Below are positions 25,902 to 34,464 of a DNA stretch of 50,091 bases, piece by piece. Every line of letters begins with the position of its first letter. The first letter of the stretch is position 1. The notes below the pieces were generated by a model. It saw only the letters and a program-made list of their open reading frames with translations. It was not told the DNA's origin and did not search any database. The stretch comes from Myxococcales bacterium (GTDB lineage Bacteria; Myxococcota_A; Polyangia; Polyangiales; Polyangiaceae). The position numbers were made by a program, and so were the translations under genes. The stretch spans positions 1 through 50,091 of the forward strand of contig JACRDA010000428.1 in the NCBI GenBank assembly GCA_016212965.1, written 5' to 3'.

Positions 25902-26725
25902 CACGGCTCGAAGTCGCTGCCGGAGCCGCCGTCCGTCGACTGTACCTTGGCGGCGGCGCTCTTCTTCGCGGCCGGCTTGCGGTCCCGGGCCTTCTTCGCC
26001 GGCTTGCTCTTGGCGGCCGCCTTCGGCTTCGCGACCTCGGCCTTCGGGTGGGCGCCCGCGACCGGGGCCGGCTTCTTCTTGGCCGCGGGGTGCTTCGGGG
26101 CCTCGTGCCCCTTCGGGGCCGCCTCGTGCGCGGGCTTGGGCTCGGCCGGTGTCTGCGCTGCGGCGGGGGGCTCGGTCGTCGCGGCGGCCACGGGCTCGGT
26201 CGGGGCGCTCTTGCCGGGGCTGGGCTCCGCCGCCGGCGGCGCCTTCGGTGCCGTCGGCTCGGTGTCGCCGTCGGCGTCGCCGCGGCCGGAGCTGCCGGGC
26301 AGCTGGTGCGCTGCGAGCTTCACCTGCCCGTCGGCGGCCTTCGCCGCGGGCTCGCCGGCGGGGTGGTGGAGCGCCACGACCGTCGGGGCGGCGGGCTTGG
26401 GCTTGCCGGCGTGCGGCGCGGTCGCCATCTCGGCGCCGGCTGCGGGCCCGCGCTGGGCGCTCTTGCCGCGCGCCTTGCCGCGCGCGTGCGCGCGCTTGTC
26501 GCTCTTGTGCGCGACCGACTTCTGCGCCTTCGGGCGCTTGTCCTTGGCCTTCGCGGCCGGCACGTCGTCCTTCGCCCCGGCGGACTTCGGCGGAGCGGCG
26601 TCGGCGGTGCCGAGCCAGGCGGTGAGGCCGAGGATCAAGGCCGCGCATCCCATGAGCCAGCGGGGGGCGCGAACGTGTCCGCTCGGGGCGGGGGCGACGG
26701 AGGCGACGGAGCTCGTGGACGTCAT
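25901..26725 (-). CDS. Ala/Lys/Pro-rich exported protein
   Basis: 274 residues. A signal peptide or anchor at about 25-46 (LMGCAALILGLTAWLGTADA) is followed by ~225 residues of Ala/Lys/Pro-rich sequence with histone-H1-like runs (KSKPAKKARDRKPAAKKS). It ends STDGGSGSDFEP. No domain is visible; such proteins may be periplasmic spacers or bind polyanions. ATG 26725 was chosen as it places the hydrophobic segment near the start; the open frame goes 55 codons further. It is divergent from hrcA and coupled by TGATG to the 28-codon ORF. Confidence 0.7.
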   Translation of the reverse strand: MTSTSSVASVAPAPSGHVRAPRWLMGCAALILGLTAWLGTADAAPPKSAGAKDDVPAAKAKDKRPKAQKSVAHKSDKRAHARGKARGKSAQRGPAAGAEMATAPHAGKPKPAAPTVVALHHPAGEPAAKAADGQVKLAAHQLPGSSGRGDADGDTEPTAPKAPPAAEPSPGKSAPTEPVAAATTEPPAAAQTPAEPKPAHEAAPKGHEAPKHPAAKKKPAPVAGAHPKAEVAKPKAAAKSKPAKKARDRKPAAKKSAAAKVQSTDGGSGSDFEP

Positions 26726-26895
26726 GCTACCAGCGTGCAACTTCGCCGCTGGGTGGGCCAACTGGTCGGTGCATGGGCGCCCCGCGGGCGAGTGCGACGA
26801 TCGCGCCGTTTGACGCGCGCCCGCCAGGGTCCATATTTGTCGGGTGCTGCGCGGCTCGTGCCGGCGGCGTCGAGGCCTGGAGCACCCCACCGACC

Positions 26896-28140
26896 GTGAG
26901 CCTGTCCCACCGCGCGCGCAAGATCCTGTTCGCGCTCTGCGCCGAGCACATCGCGACCGGCCTGCCGGTCGGGAGTCGGACCCTGTCGCGGCGCTACATG
27001 CGCGACCTCAGCCCGGCGACCATCCGCAACGTGCTGGCGGATCTCGAGGACGCCGGCTATCTCGCGCAGCCGCACACCTCGGCGGGGCGCGTGCCGACGC
27101 CCCGGGCGCTGCGCGTGTTCGTCGAGGCCATGACCGAGTACCAGCCGGTGCCGCTCGACACGCAAGCGCGCATCCGCGGTCGGCTCGCCGAGATCTACGC
27201 GGACGCGGTGCGCGCCGGGGCCGACTCGCGCGAGCCGACGGGGCGCCTCTTGTCGGAGCTCGCCGGCGTGGCGGCCGTCGTCTCGGCCCCGCCCGCCGAG
27301 GTGCGCAAGCTCGCGCTCCTGCGCTTCATCCCGCTCAGCCTGGACGCGGGCGGCGGCGCCCGGCCGCGCCGCCTGCTGGCGGTCCTCGTGTTCGCCGACG
27401 GCAGCGTCGAGAATCGCTACCTCGACGCCGAGGGCGCGCTCGGCGAGCACGAGCTCGAGCGGCTGCACAACCTGCTCGCGGACGTGGTCGAGGGACGCAC
27501 CCTGCCCGCGTTGCGCGAGCTGTTCGCGCGGCGCCTCGACGATCAGCGCCTCGAGCTCGACGCGCTGCGCCGGCGCGCCTTCGAGCTCGGTCGCCGGGCC
27601 CTCGCCGACGTCGCGCGTTCGGGCGACGACGTCGTCGTGACGGGCCAGGCTCTGCTCATGGATCTGCCGGAGTACTCGGCCGACGCCGAGCGCCTGCGCC
27701 AGCTGGTGCGGGCGCTCGAGGACCGCGCCAACATGCTCGTCCTGCTCGACGAGACCATGCGCGCAGGGGCCTCGGCGCGCAGCCAGGGCCGGGGCGCCGC
27801 CTCGTCGCTCGAGGGCGCGGAGGGGCACACGGCGCGGGTCGGTGCGGGCCAGTCCGAGGCGGACGGCGCGGCCGCGCACGCCGCGGACCACGCGGGCCCG
27901 CCGGCGGCACGCGAGGGCGCGGCGGCCGCCCCGAGCGAGGTCACCGTGTACATCGGGGCCGAGACCGGCGAGCTGTCGCGCGCGGACCTCAGCCTCGTCG
28001 CGGCGCCCTACGGCGACAGCGAGAGCGGCACCGGCACCATCGGGGTCATCGGCCCGACCCGCATGGACTACGCCCGGGTGGTCCCGCTCGTGGGCGCCAC
28101 GGCCCGCGCCATCACCGCCGCCCGGCGCGGCGACAAGTGA
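26896..28140 (+). CDS. hrcA: Heat-inducible transcription repressor HrcA
   Basis: 414 residues from GTG 26896; the family is normally 340-370. The N-terminal winged helix is intact: SHRARKILFALCAEHI, GLPVGSRTLSRRY and SPATIRNVLADLEDAGYL with HTSAGRVPT. The C-terminal GAF-like part ends with VYIGAETGEL and GTIGVIGPTRMDYARVVPLV, both diagnostic. An extra low-complexity stretch of about 55 residues (near 297-350, Ala/Gly/Glu/His) sits just before VTVYIGAE and explains the length. HrcA represses chaperone operons at CIRCE operators; no CIRCE, grpE or dnaK is in this window, so the gene is detached from its usual neighbours. An in-frame ATG at 26773 would add a tail not found in the family. Confidence 0.93.
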   Translation: MSLSHRARKILFALCAEHIATGLPVGSRTLSRRYMRDLSPATIRNVLADLEDAGYLAQPHTSAGRVPTPRALRVFVEAMTEYQPVPLDTQARIRGRLAEIYADAVRAGADSREPTGRLLSELAGVAAVVSAPPAEVRKLALLRFIPLSLDAGGGARPRRLLAVLVFADGSVENRYLDAEGALGEHELERLHNLLADVVEGRTLPALRELFARRLDDQRLELDALRRRAFELGRRALADVARSGDDVVVTGQALLMDLPEYSADAERLRQLVRALEDRANMLVLLDETMRAGASARSQGRGAASSLEGAEGHTARVGAGQSEADGAAAHAADHAGPPAAREGAAAAPSEVTVYIGAETGELSRADLSLVAAPYGDSESGTGTIGVIGPTRMDYARVVPLVGATARAITAARRGDK

Positions 28141-28160
28141 GCGCCCGACCCCCTGGTCGT

Positions 28161-28187
28161 GGCTTCAGGCTACGGGCTTCAGGCTAC
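28161..28187. repeat. Short dispersed repeat (ggcttcaggctac type)
   Basis: Two adjoining copies of ggcttcaggctac follow hrcA. Related sequence in both orientations lies at 41188-41219 and 41298-41327. Confidence 0.6.
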
Positions 28188-28284
28188 AGTGGGGCGCGGC
28201 ATGCGCCGGGATCAGCGGAACCTGAAGGTGCGCCGCGCGCCGCCAGGAGTATGTGAAACTCGGCCCCGCAGGCAGGAGCAGGGG

Positions 28285-28399
28285 TCACAAGAAGACCAGA
28301 AGACCAGAAGACCAGAGGCCCAGAGGACCAGAAGCCAAGCGTGCCGTCCCAGCGGCGCTGTCCCCAGCGCCGCCTTCTTCCCTTCTGTTCTTCTTGTGA
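28285..28399. repeat. Inverted repeat enclosing tandem agaccaga units
   Basis: Arms 28285-28302 (tcacaagaagaccagaag) and 28382-28399 match in 17 of 18 positions. Between them are three adjoining aagaccaga units (28292-28318), two diverged copies, and the hairpin at 28352-28373. It looks like a structured mobile or regulatory remnant and does not code. The rest of the 28141-28594 gap shows no credible gene. Confidence 0.6.
28352..28373. terminator. GC-rich hairpin downstream of hrcA
   Basis: Perfect 8-bp arms gcggcgct / agcgccgc with loop gtcccc, followed by cttcttcccttct, which is pyrimidine-rich but not a T run. It is a possible terminator for hrcA, 212 bp after its stop. Confidence 0.4.
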
Positions 28400-28493
28400 A
28401 TCCTCTGCCTGTAGCCGCGAGACTTCGCCCGAAAGGCGCGCCCGCGCCGGGAGCGCGCGCTGCGGCCGAAAACGCGCGCCGACATCGCACAAG

Positions 28494-28522
28494 TTGACAT
28501 CGGCACCACGCTACACGGATGA
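28494..28522 (+). promoter_or_regulatory. Possible sigma70-type promoter for the response regulator
   Basis: A consensus ttgaca at 28494-28499 lies about 95 bp before the GTG start in locally AT-richer DNA; 17 nt later is ggatga, a poor -10. Confidence 0.35.
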
Positions 28523-28594
28523 TTCCCCGAGCGCTTCGGCGCTTCGATCACGTCGGTGGCTCGGCCACCCCATTTTTCCCAGAGGAGCCGCCCG

Positions 28595-29770
28595 GTGCCG
28601 CACACGATCCTCGCTGTCGATGACAGCGCCACGATGCGGAAGGTGCTCGAGATCACGTTCGACGGGCCCGATTTCAAGCTCGTCACCGCGGACAGCCCGA
28701 GCGCAGCGCTCGAGAAGCTGAAGAGCGAGCGCCCCAGCCTCGTCATCGCGGACGTGTCGTTGCCGCCTGGCGACGGCTACGATCTCTGCAGCACGATCAA
28801 GCTCGCGCAGCCGCAGCTGCCGGTGCTGATGCTGTCGTCGAAGCACCACCCCTTCGATCCCGCCAAGGGCGGCAAGGCCGACGATCACATCGACAAGCCC
28901 TTCGACACCCAGCTCATGACGGACAAGGTCCGCAAGATGCTCGAGGGCGGCGCCGCGGTCGCGGCGGTGGCTCCGGCACTGCAGCCCGTGCGCTCGACCA
29001 CCGACTCTCCGCCCGCCTTCGCCAAGGCCTCCCCGGCGCCGGCCGCCCCCGTGGCGCCGGCCGCTCCGGCGGGCCCGGCAGCCGGGCCGCTTGGCACCAT
29101 CCGCAAGATCGGGCCGACGGGCGACACGCAGCGCCCGGCCTCGCCGGCGACGCCGCGCGTGGGTGGGGCCACCCCGGGCCCGACCGGGGTCGTCGCGCGC
29201 CAGCCACCTCCGGTGGTGACGCCGGCCCGGCGCACCATGGCGTTCGGCTCCCCGCAGGTTCCGACCGATCTCGCCACGACGCGGCCCGGCACCGGGCCGC
29301 TCATCCGCCCGTCGCCGCCGGTCCACGCCAAGGCCGAGCCTCCCGCGCCGTCCATCGACGCGCCGCCCGTCACCTCGCCGCTCGGCACCCCCGGGGCGAC
29401 CAAGCGCCGCGTGGGCGCCGACACGCTGCCCGGCGTGAAGGTCGCCGAGGAGCACAAGCCGGTGGCGCCCGTGGTCGCCCAGGCGCCGAGGCTCGTGACG
29501 CCCCCCGCCGAGCCCACGCCACCCCCTCCGGCCGCGGCGCCGGTGGCTGCGGCGCCGTCTCCCACGGCCGCGGCGGTGGTCGCCGCCGCGGTGCCGGCGC
29601 TCGACGCCGAGCTCACGGCCAAGGTGCGGGCGCTCGGCCTCACGGCGGAGCAGGTTCAGGCCGTCGCCGCCCTGTCGCGCGAGCTCATCGAGCGCGTCGT
29701 GTGGGAGGTCGTGCCGCCCCTGGCCGAGGTCCTCATCAAGGAGGAGATCGCCCGCCTGACGAAGGGCTAG
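28595..29770 (+). CDS. Response regulator with Pro/Ala-rich linker and conserved C-terminal helix
   Basis: 391 residues. GTG 28595 was chosen for the strong SD AGAGGAG 7 nt upstream. A receiver domain (1-120) has acidic pocket D9/D10, phosphoacceptor D53 and K101 (HIDKPFD). About 210 residues of Pro/Ala/Thr-rich disordered linker follow. The final 60 residues are helical: LTAKVRALGLTAEQVQA and LIERVVWEVVPPLAEVLIKEE. This tail recurs, from memory, in receiver proteins of delta-proteobacteria and probably binds a partner. There is no DNA-binding or enzymatic domain, so it probably signals through protein contacts, as motility or polarity regulators of myxobacteria do (RomR has a comparable layout). 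No kinase lies beside it. Confidence 0.85.
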   Translation: MPHTILAVDDSATMRKVLEITFDGPDFKLVTADSPSAALEKLKSERPSLVIADVSLPPGDGYDLCSTIKLAQPQLPVLMLSSKHHPFDPAKGGKADDHIDKPFDTQLMTDKVRKMLEGGAAVAAVAPALQPVRSTTDSPPAFAKASPAPAAPVAPAAPAGPAAGPLGTIRKIGPTGDTQRPASPATPRVGGATPGPTGVVARQPPPVVTPARRTMAFGSPQVPTDLATTRPGTGPLIRPSPPVHAKAEPPAPSIDAPPVTSPLGTPGATKRRVGADTLPGVKVAEEHKPVAPVVAQAPRLVTPPAEPTPPPPAAAPVAAAPSPTAAAVVAAAVPALDAELTAKVRALGLTAEQVQAVAALSRELIERVVWEVVPPLAEVLIKEEIARLTKG

Positions 29771-29777
29771 GCGACGC

Positions 29778-30326
29778 TCACCCGGGCGGTGGCGGCGGCA
29801 GCACGCACGCCGCCAGGCAGTTGTCGCAGGTGGGGCACGAGGAGGTCGCGCACGCGTCGCAGTACAGGCTCGGGCCGCAGTCGGTCGAGCCCGGCGTGCA
29901 GGTCGGCGCGCAGGACTGCTGCCAGTAGACGCACACCTCGGTGCCGGCGCAGTCGTCGTGGTGATCGCAGGCGCCGTTCGTGGCCGGCACGCACGCCGCG
30001 ACGCAGTCGAGGCAGGTCGGGCACGAGCCGGTCGCGCAGTCGTTGCACACCTCGCCCGGCCCGCACGGCGCGCCACCCGGGGTGAAGGCGCACGCGGCCG
30101 CGCACACGCCGGTCGCGTAGATGCACACGCCGCCGGGGCAGTCCGCGGGCGCGTCGCAGCTCGCGGTGGTCGTGGTCGAGCTGGTCGTGGTCGTGCTGCC
30201 CGTCGAGCCTCCGGCGCCGGGGTCGATGATGGTCTTGCCGCCGCAGGCGGCAGCGAGCGTGACGGCGCCGAGCGCGCCGAGGAGCGTCGCGTGGGAGGGG
30301 ACGCGGGGCGGGAAGGATCGGGTCAT
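29778..30326 (-). CDS. Cys-rich lipoprotein with duplicated module
   Basis: 182 residues from ATG 30326. Signal peptide with lipobox (LAAACGGK), a Ser/Thr/Gly linker, then Cys-rich sequence. Two modules of about 45 residues resemble each other: CNDCATGSCPTCLDCVAACV and CDACATSSCPTCDNCLAACV share Cys spacing, and each is preceded by a C-x-x-x-D-C type stretch. The C-terminus is a Pro run. It is probably disulfide-stabilised on the outer surface. Function unknown. It is convergent with the response regulator (7 bp apart) and 50 bp downstream of the metalloprotease gene, likely in the same transcript. Confidence 0.8.
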   Translation of the reverse strand: MTRSFPPRVPSHATLLGALGAVTLAAACGGKTIIDPGAGGSTGSTTTTSSTTTTASCDAPADCPGGVCIYATGVCAAACAFTPGGAPCGPGEVCNDCATGSCPTCLDCVAACVPATNGACDHHDDCAGTEVCVYWQQSCAPTCTPGSTDCGPSLYCDACATSSCPTCDNCLAACVLPPPPPG

Positions 30327-30376
30327 GGCTGTCTCCGGGCGCGGACGCCGGGTTTGGCGTGCGGGCGAGGGCGCGG

Positions 30377-32377
30377 TCACTGGCACGCCGGCCGGTTGGC
30401 GACGGGGTCGGGCGCGCCGGTCGGCAAGATCTGCTGCAGGTAGTCGAACTCGTTCTGGCAGAAGCGCCCCTCGGCGTGGCCCGCGACCTCGGCGCGCTCG
30501 ACGAAGGGTCGCGCCCAGCCGGCGTCCATGAGCGAGGCGGCGAAGTCGCCGCTCGTGTGGAACGCCGGGCCGCCGGGGTCGCTCAGGCCGAGGGAGTGGG
30601 CGACCTCGTGCGACAGGGTCGTGCCGATGAGCCCGCCGAGGGCCCACACGGCACAGCTCACCTGGGTGACGCGATCGGCGGCGGGGCAGCCGTCTGCGGA
30701 CACGAGCAGCGGCGCGGCGGCGATCTCCTCGGCGCTCGCCGGGGTGCCGCCGAGATCCGGTCGGAAGGTGTCGAACAGGGCGTCGAAGGTCGCGTCCGCG
30801 CCCTCGATCTGCGTGGCGAGCGCGCCCGGGTGCAGCGAGTAGCCGAACAGCGACTCCACGAACACGCCGCCGTAGCCGGGGTAGCCGTCGAGCTGCGTGA
30901 GCGCGTTGTGCCCGCCGATCTTGTCGTAGAGCCGCGCGTTGCCGTTGTCTTTGCCGGGCGTGTTGTCGTAGCCGAGCAGCCCGACGCCGTTCGGATCGGG
31001 CCCGCCGAGCTCGACCTCGGCGTAGAGCGCGAAGTCCTCCGGCTCTTCGCTGCGCGCCTCGACGTTCACCCCGCCGTAGTCGCGCGCCACGACGTCGAGC
31101 ACGCGCTCGCGGATGCGCGCGTCGGCGGCGCGTAGCCCGAAGTGCCGCAGGCTCTCGACGTAGGAGGGCAGGAAGCGCAGCCAGACGACCTGCTTGACCG
31201 GCGCCACCCCGAGCACGACCGGGGTCGCGCTGCCGCTCACCGTGGCGTTGCCGAGCTCCGTGACCGGCCGTGCCGTGCCGACGAACTCACCCGTCGTCGA
31301 GCGCAGATCGATGGCCTGACCGAGCGCGTCCTCTTCGTTCAGCACGTAGCGCACGAGCTGGCCCGACACGAACTCGGGCACCAGGCTGAGTGACGCCGGC
31401 ACGGCCGTGCCGCCGTCCGGGGTGAAGGTGCCCTCGAGCTCGATGGTGGTGAGCTCGAAGGCCGGGCCCTGCGCCCCGCCGTCCGGCACCCCCACGAAGC
31501 CCCCGCCCGTGACGTCGACGTACTGGCCGAGGCTTGCGGCCGGTGGGGCGAAGCCGAAGATCGCCGGCGTCACGAGGTCGTTCGCGGTCGCGGCCGCCGC
31601 GCTCGCGAGCTCGGCGCCGCCGGCGAGCGGGCCGTGCCGGTTGACGAGCGACACCGTGCCCTCGAAGTGCCCGGGCTCGATGCCCGCGATGTACGGCGAG
31701 AAGGGGAAGACGGCGCGCGCGCGATCGAAGGGCTGGAAGGGCCGGGCCGGCACCTCGGTCGGGCCGACGGGCGTGCAGCTCGGCGCGCCGTCGGGGGTGA
31801 AGCACCCCGTGACGATGGCGACCGTCTCGCCCTCGGCGCCACCGAACAGAAAGCCGTCCCCGACCGCGAGCACGGGGTCGTTCACGAACAGGGCGTCGTT
31901 CTGCACCGCGTCGAGCCGCGGCGCGAGCACGGCGTGGACGCCGAGCGCCACCGGCTGGCGCGCCGAGGCGTGCCACAGGCCGTCGAGCGCGCTCTCGGCC
32001 TCGACCCAGCCCTCGCCGAGGAAGGTCCCTTCGTCGGCCGGCAGACCGGCTGCGAGCCCGCCGGGCCAGTCGACCTCGGCGCGGTCGTAGTCGACGAAGC
32101 GCACCGGCAGGACGATCTCCGCGCCGCTGCCGTCGAGCTCGCCCGCGAGGTGGAGGCTGCTCGGCCCCGCGAAGTCGGGCACGAAGGAGCTGCCGCCGAG
32201 GACCAGCGTGGTGCCGGGCACGAGCGAGCCCGGCGCGAGCGTCTCGAGCCCGATGTCGAGCGTCGGAACCGGCGGCTCCTCGCCGCTGCAGCCCGGGCCC
32301 GCGACGAGCGCCGCGAGCGCGAGCGCGCCTGGCCACCGGCGGGCGGCTCGGCCCGGCAGCGTGCCCTTCACGGGCAC
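30377..32377 (-). CDS. Metzincin-like secreted metalloprotease lipoprotein
   Basis: 666 residues. Lipobox in ALVAGPGCSGEE (Cys about 30). The N-terminal ~350 residues contain IPT/TIG-like beta modules (LAPGSLVPGTTLVLGGSSF; AASLGQYVDVTGGGFVG). The catalytic domain lies near the C-terminus: LSHEVAHSLGLSDP (HExxHxxGxxD, near 587-598), the zinc-binding motif of metzincins with Asp as third ligand, as in snapalysin-type enzymes. SLMDAGWA follows as a plausible Met-turn. It should act at the cell surface, perhaps in prey or protein degradation. ATG overlaps the end of the preceding PPC-domain gene by 10 nt (ATGCCCGTGA), so the two are translationally coupled. Confidence 0.88.
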   Translation of the reverse strand: MPVKGTLPGRAARRWPGALALAALVAGPGCSGEEPPVPTLDIGLETLAPGSLVPGTTLVLGGSSFVPDFAGPSSLHLAGELDGSGAEIVLPVRFVDYDRAEVDWPGGLAAGLPADEGTFLGEGWVEAESALDGLWHASARQPVALGVHAVLAPRLDAVQNDALFVNDPVLAVGDGFLFGGAEGETVAIVTGCFTPDGAPSCTPVGPTEVPARPFQPFDRARAVFPFSPYIAGIEPGHFEGTVSLVNRHGPLAGGAELASAAAATANDLVTPAIFGFAPPAASLGQYVDVTGGGFVGVPDGGAQGPAFELTTIELEGTFTPDGGTAVPASLSLVPEFVSGQLVRYVLNEEDALGQAIDLRSTTGEFVGTARPVTELGNATVSGSATPVVLGVAPVKQVVWLRFLPSYVESLRHFGLRAADARIRERVLDVVARDYGGVNVEARSEEPEDFALYAEVELGGPDPNGVGLLGYDNTPGKDNGNARLYDKIGGHNALTQLDGYPGYGGVFVESLFGYSLHPGALATQIEGADATFDALFDTFRPDLGGTPASAEEIAAAPLLVSADGCPAADRVTQVSCAVWALGGLIGTTLSHEVAHSLGLSDPGGPAFHTSGDFAASLMDAGWARPFVERAEVAGHAEGRFCQNEFDYLQQILPTGAPDPVANRPACQ

Positions 32378-34464
32378 GCCCCGGCCGTGAGTCCGGCGCA
32401 GAAGTCGTAGAGGTTCTCCGAGCCGTTCCAGCCGTGCACCACGAGGTAATAGTAGCCCGTCTCGGCGATCGGCCAGGTCATCGTCTCGTTCGAGCCGCCG
32501 CTCTGGCCGTTCGCCGCATCGCAGCCGGCCGGCGTCTGCTCGCTGCAGCCCGTCAGGTTCACCCCGTTGCGGTAGATGAGCAGATCGAGATCCTCCTGGC
32601 CGTTGCTCTGCGTGAACGCGAGCGTCGAGTACAGGGTCTCACCCGTGTACATGTAGACCTCGAACCAGTCCTCGTCGCCCGCGCAGATGGCGTTGGTGGT
32701 CGAGTGGTAGGTGCCCGCGCCGAGGTCGACCGGCCGCGCCCCGAGCGTGTCGTCGTCGTCCTCCGCGCCGTCGTCCTGGCAGCTCGTGCAGGCCTGCGCC
32801 GTCTTGGCGTACGAGAGCGTGTAGTGGTTCTCGGCCGTGCCCCAGGCGTAGACGCGCACGTAGTAGCTGCCGGCCGGCACGCACAGCGAGACGGTCTCGC
32901 TCGACCCGAGGCCGTCGCTCTTGCCGACGACGGTGCCGTCGCCCTTGGCGAGCGCGAGATCGAGGTCGGTGGCCGCGCTGCCGTTCAAGGTGAGGGTCAC
33001 GAGCGAGTCGGCCGCGACGCTGATGCGGTACCAGTCCTCGTCGTCGCCCGAGGGCTCGAGCGGGCAGCTCACGAGGTTGCCGAAGTTGCCGGTCGGCAGG
33101 GCGGCGGCGTTCTTGACCTGCGCGAGCGTGTCGTTTTGTTCGTAGCTGTCGTCCTGGCAGACGCTCGCGACCTGGCAGCTGTAGGAGCTCGGGATGCACT
33201 GGCGTGCGGAGGCACCGTCGATCGAGGTGAAGCTCGAGGCCGAGCAGTAGTAGTCGGCCGGGCACTCGGCGTCGCTGGCGCAGCCCTCGAAGCAGTAGTA
33301 GCCGTCGCCGAGGTGCACGCAGTGGTCGTCCGGGCCGCCGCACTGCGCGTCGGCGCTGCACGCGGCGCAGAGCCCGAGCCCGCCGCCGCCGCCGGGATTC
33401 GTGACCGTCACCTGGTAGGTGCCGGTCGCGGGCGCCTGCGTCGTGTGATCGCAGGTGCCCGTCGCGTCGTCGTTGTCCTGGGTGACGATCGCGTAATACA
33501 CCTGCGCCGTCGAGCCGCTCGGCTGTGCCGCGACCGGGTTCGGCACGTCGGCCGCCCAGGTGCCGCTCGACATGTCGCCGTCGATGAGCAGCATGGTGAG
33601 CTGCGTCATCTGCGCGAGGTCGGGCGGAGCGCCGGGGGGTGCGAAGGCGTAGTAGAGTAGCGGCTCGTACTTGATGCCGAGGTCGTCCGACACGACCGCG
33701 CCGATCGTGAGGTCGACGACGCTCGAGACGTCCTCGGGCGTGTGGTCCACGACCGGGGCCGCGCCGGGGCAATCGGGCTTGGCCGCCGTGCGGAGCACGA
33801 CGAGGTAGGGCTTGATGGTCTTCGGGTTCTCGAAGTCGTCGGCCGAGAGCACGAGCGTGTAGCGGTCGCTCGCGGCGATCTGCTCGGCGGTCGGGCAGAA
33901 GTGCCAGGTGCCGGTGAGCTCCGTGTCCTGCGTCAGCGTCGCGCCCTCGATGAGCGGCTCCTCCTGCCCGAGGGTCACGCCCGCCGTGTCGGGATCCTCG
34001 ACGACGATGGGCACGTCGACGCAGCTCGTCACCTCGAGGTCGAGCGTGGTGCCGCTGCCGAGCGGCTGGATGAAGACGGGGGCCGTGGCGCCCTCGCTCG
34101 GCCGCACCTCCACCGTGACGGTCGTGCGCGCCTCGTTCGTGCCGTCCGACGCCGTGAAGTCGAAGGCGTGGATCCCGACGTCGCTCACGAGCGGCGTGTA
34201 GCGGAAGATGGCCGTGCCGGGCGCGGTCGTCGCCATGCTCGCGCGGTTCTCGACGCCGCCGAGGTCGCTCGTGAAGCCGAACGAGAGCTCGTCGTCGTCC
34301 GGATCGGTCGCGCGCACGGTGAGCGCCAGCTGCGCGTTGGCGAAGGCCGTCTGGTCCCCGATGGGCTCGAAGACGGGCGGCCCGTTGGAGCAGCCGAGCG
34401 CCGCCAGACACAGCGTGCTCGATACGACGGCGAGACGGAGAACGGAGGACGACTGCTCAGCCAT
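32368..34464 (-). CDS. Multidomain secreted lipoprotein with cadherin-like and PPC domains
   Basis: 698 residues from ATG 34464, which gives a lipoprotein signal (MAEQSSSVLRLAVV to LGC, Cys about 25). Residues ~30-120 match Ig/cadherin-like folds (FEPIGDQTAFANAQLALTV, TDPDDDELSF). A Cys-rich insert lies near 385-450. Two pre-peptidase C-terminal (PPC) domains follow, starting CQDDSYEQNDTLAQVKN and CQDDGAEDDDDTLGARP, each ending in DLDL and YYVRV/YYLVV motifs. No catalytic residues are seen. PPC domains usually accompany secreted proteases, here the coupled metalloprotease gene downstream. Probably a surface or vesicle scaffold. Confidence 0.85.
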   Translation of the reverse strand: MAEQSSSVLRLAVVSSTLCLAALGCSNGPPVFEPIGDQTAFANAQLALTVRATDPDDDELSFGFTSDLGGVENRASMATTAPGTAIFRYTPLVSDVGIHAFDFTASDGTNEARTTVTVEVRPSEGATAPVFIQPLGSGTTLDLEVTSCVDVPIVVEDPDTAGVTLGQEEPLIEGATLTQDTELTGTWHFCPTAEQIAASDRYTLVLSADDFENPKTIKPYLVVLRTAAKPDCPGAAPVVDHTPEDVSSVVDLTIGAVVSDDLGIKYEPLLYYAFAPPGAPPDLAQMTQLTMLLIDGDMSSGTWAADVPNPVAAQPSGSTAQVYYAIVTQDNDDATGTCDHTTQAPATGTYQVTVTNPGGGGGLGLCAACSADAQCGGPDDHCVHLGDGYYCFEGCASDAECPADYYCSASSFTSIDGASARQCIPSSYSCQVASVCQDDSYEQNDTLAQVKNAAALPTGNFGNLVSCPLEPSGDDEDWYRISVAADSLVTLTLNGSAATDLDLALAKGDGTVVGKSDGLGSSETVSLCVPAGSYYVRVYAWGTAENHYTLSYAKTAQACTSCQDDGAEDDDDTLGARPVDLGAGTYHSTTNAICAGDEDWFEVYMYTGETLYSTLAFTQSNGQEDLDLLIYRNGVNLTGCSEQTPAGCDAANGQSGGSNETMTWPIAETGYYYLVVHGWNGSENLYDFCAGLTAGACP

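Noticed and set aside
28184..28492. Small minus-strand ORFs after hrcA
   Set aside because: They are made of the agaccaga repeat and hairpins; three overlapping frames are open, and none has a SD or ordered composition.
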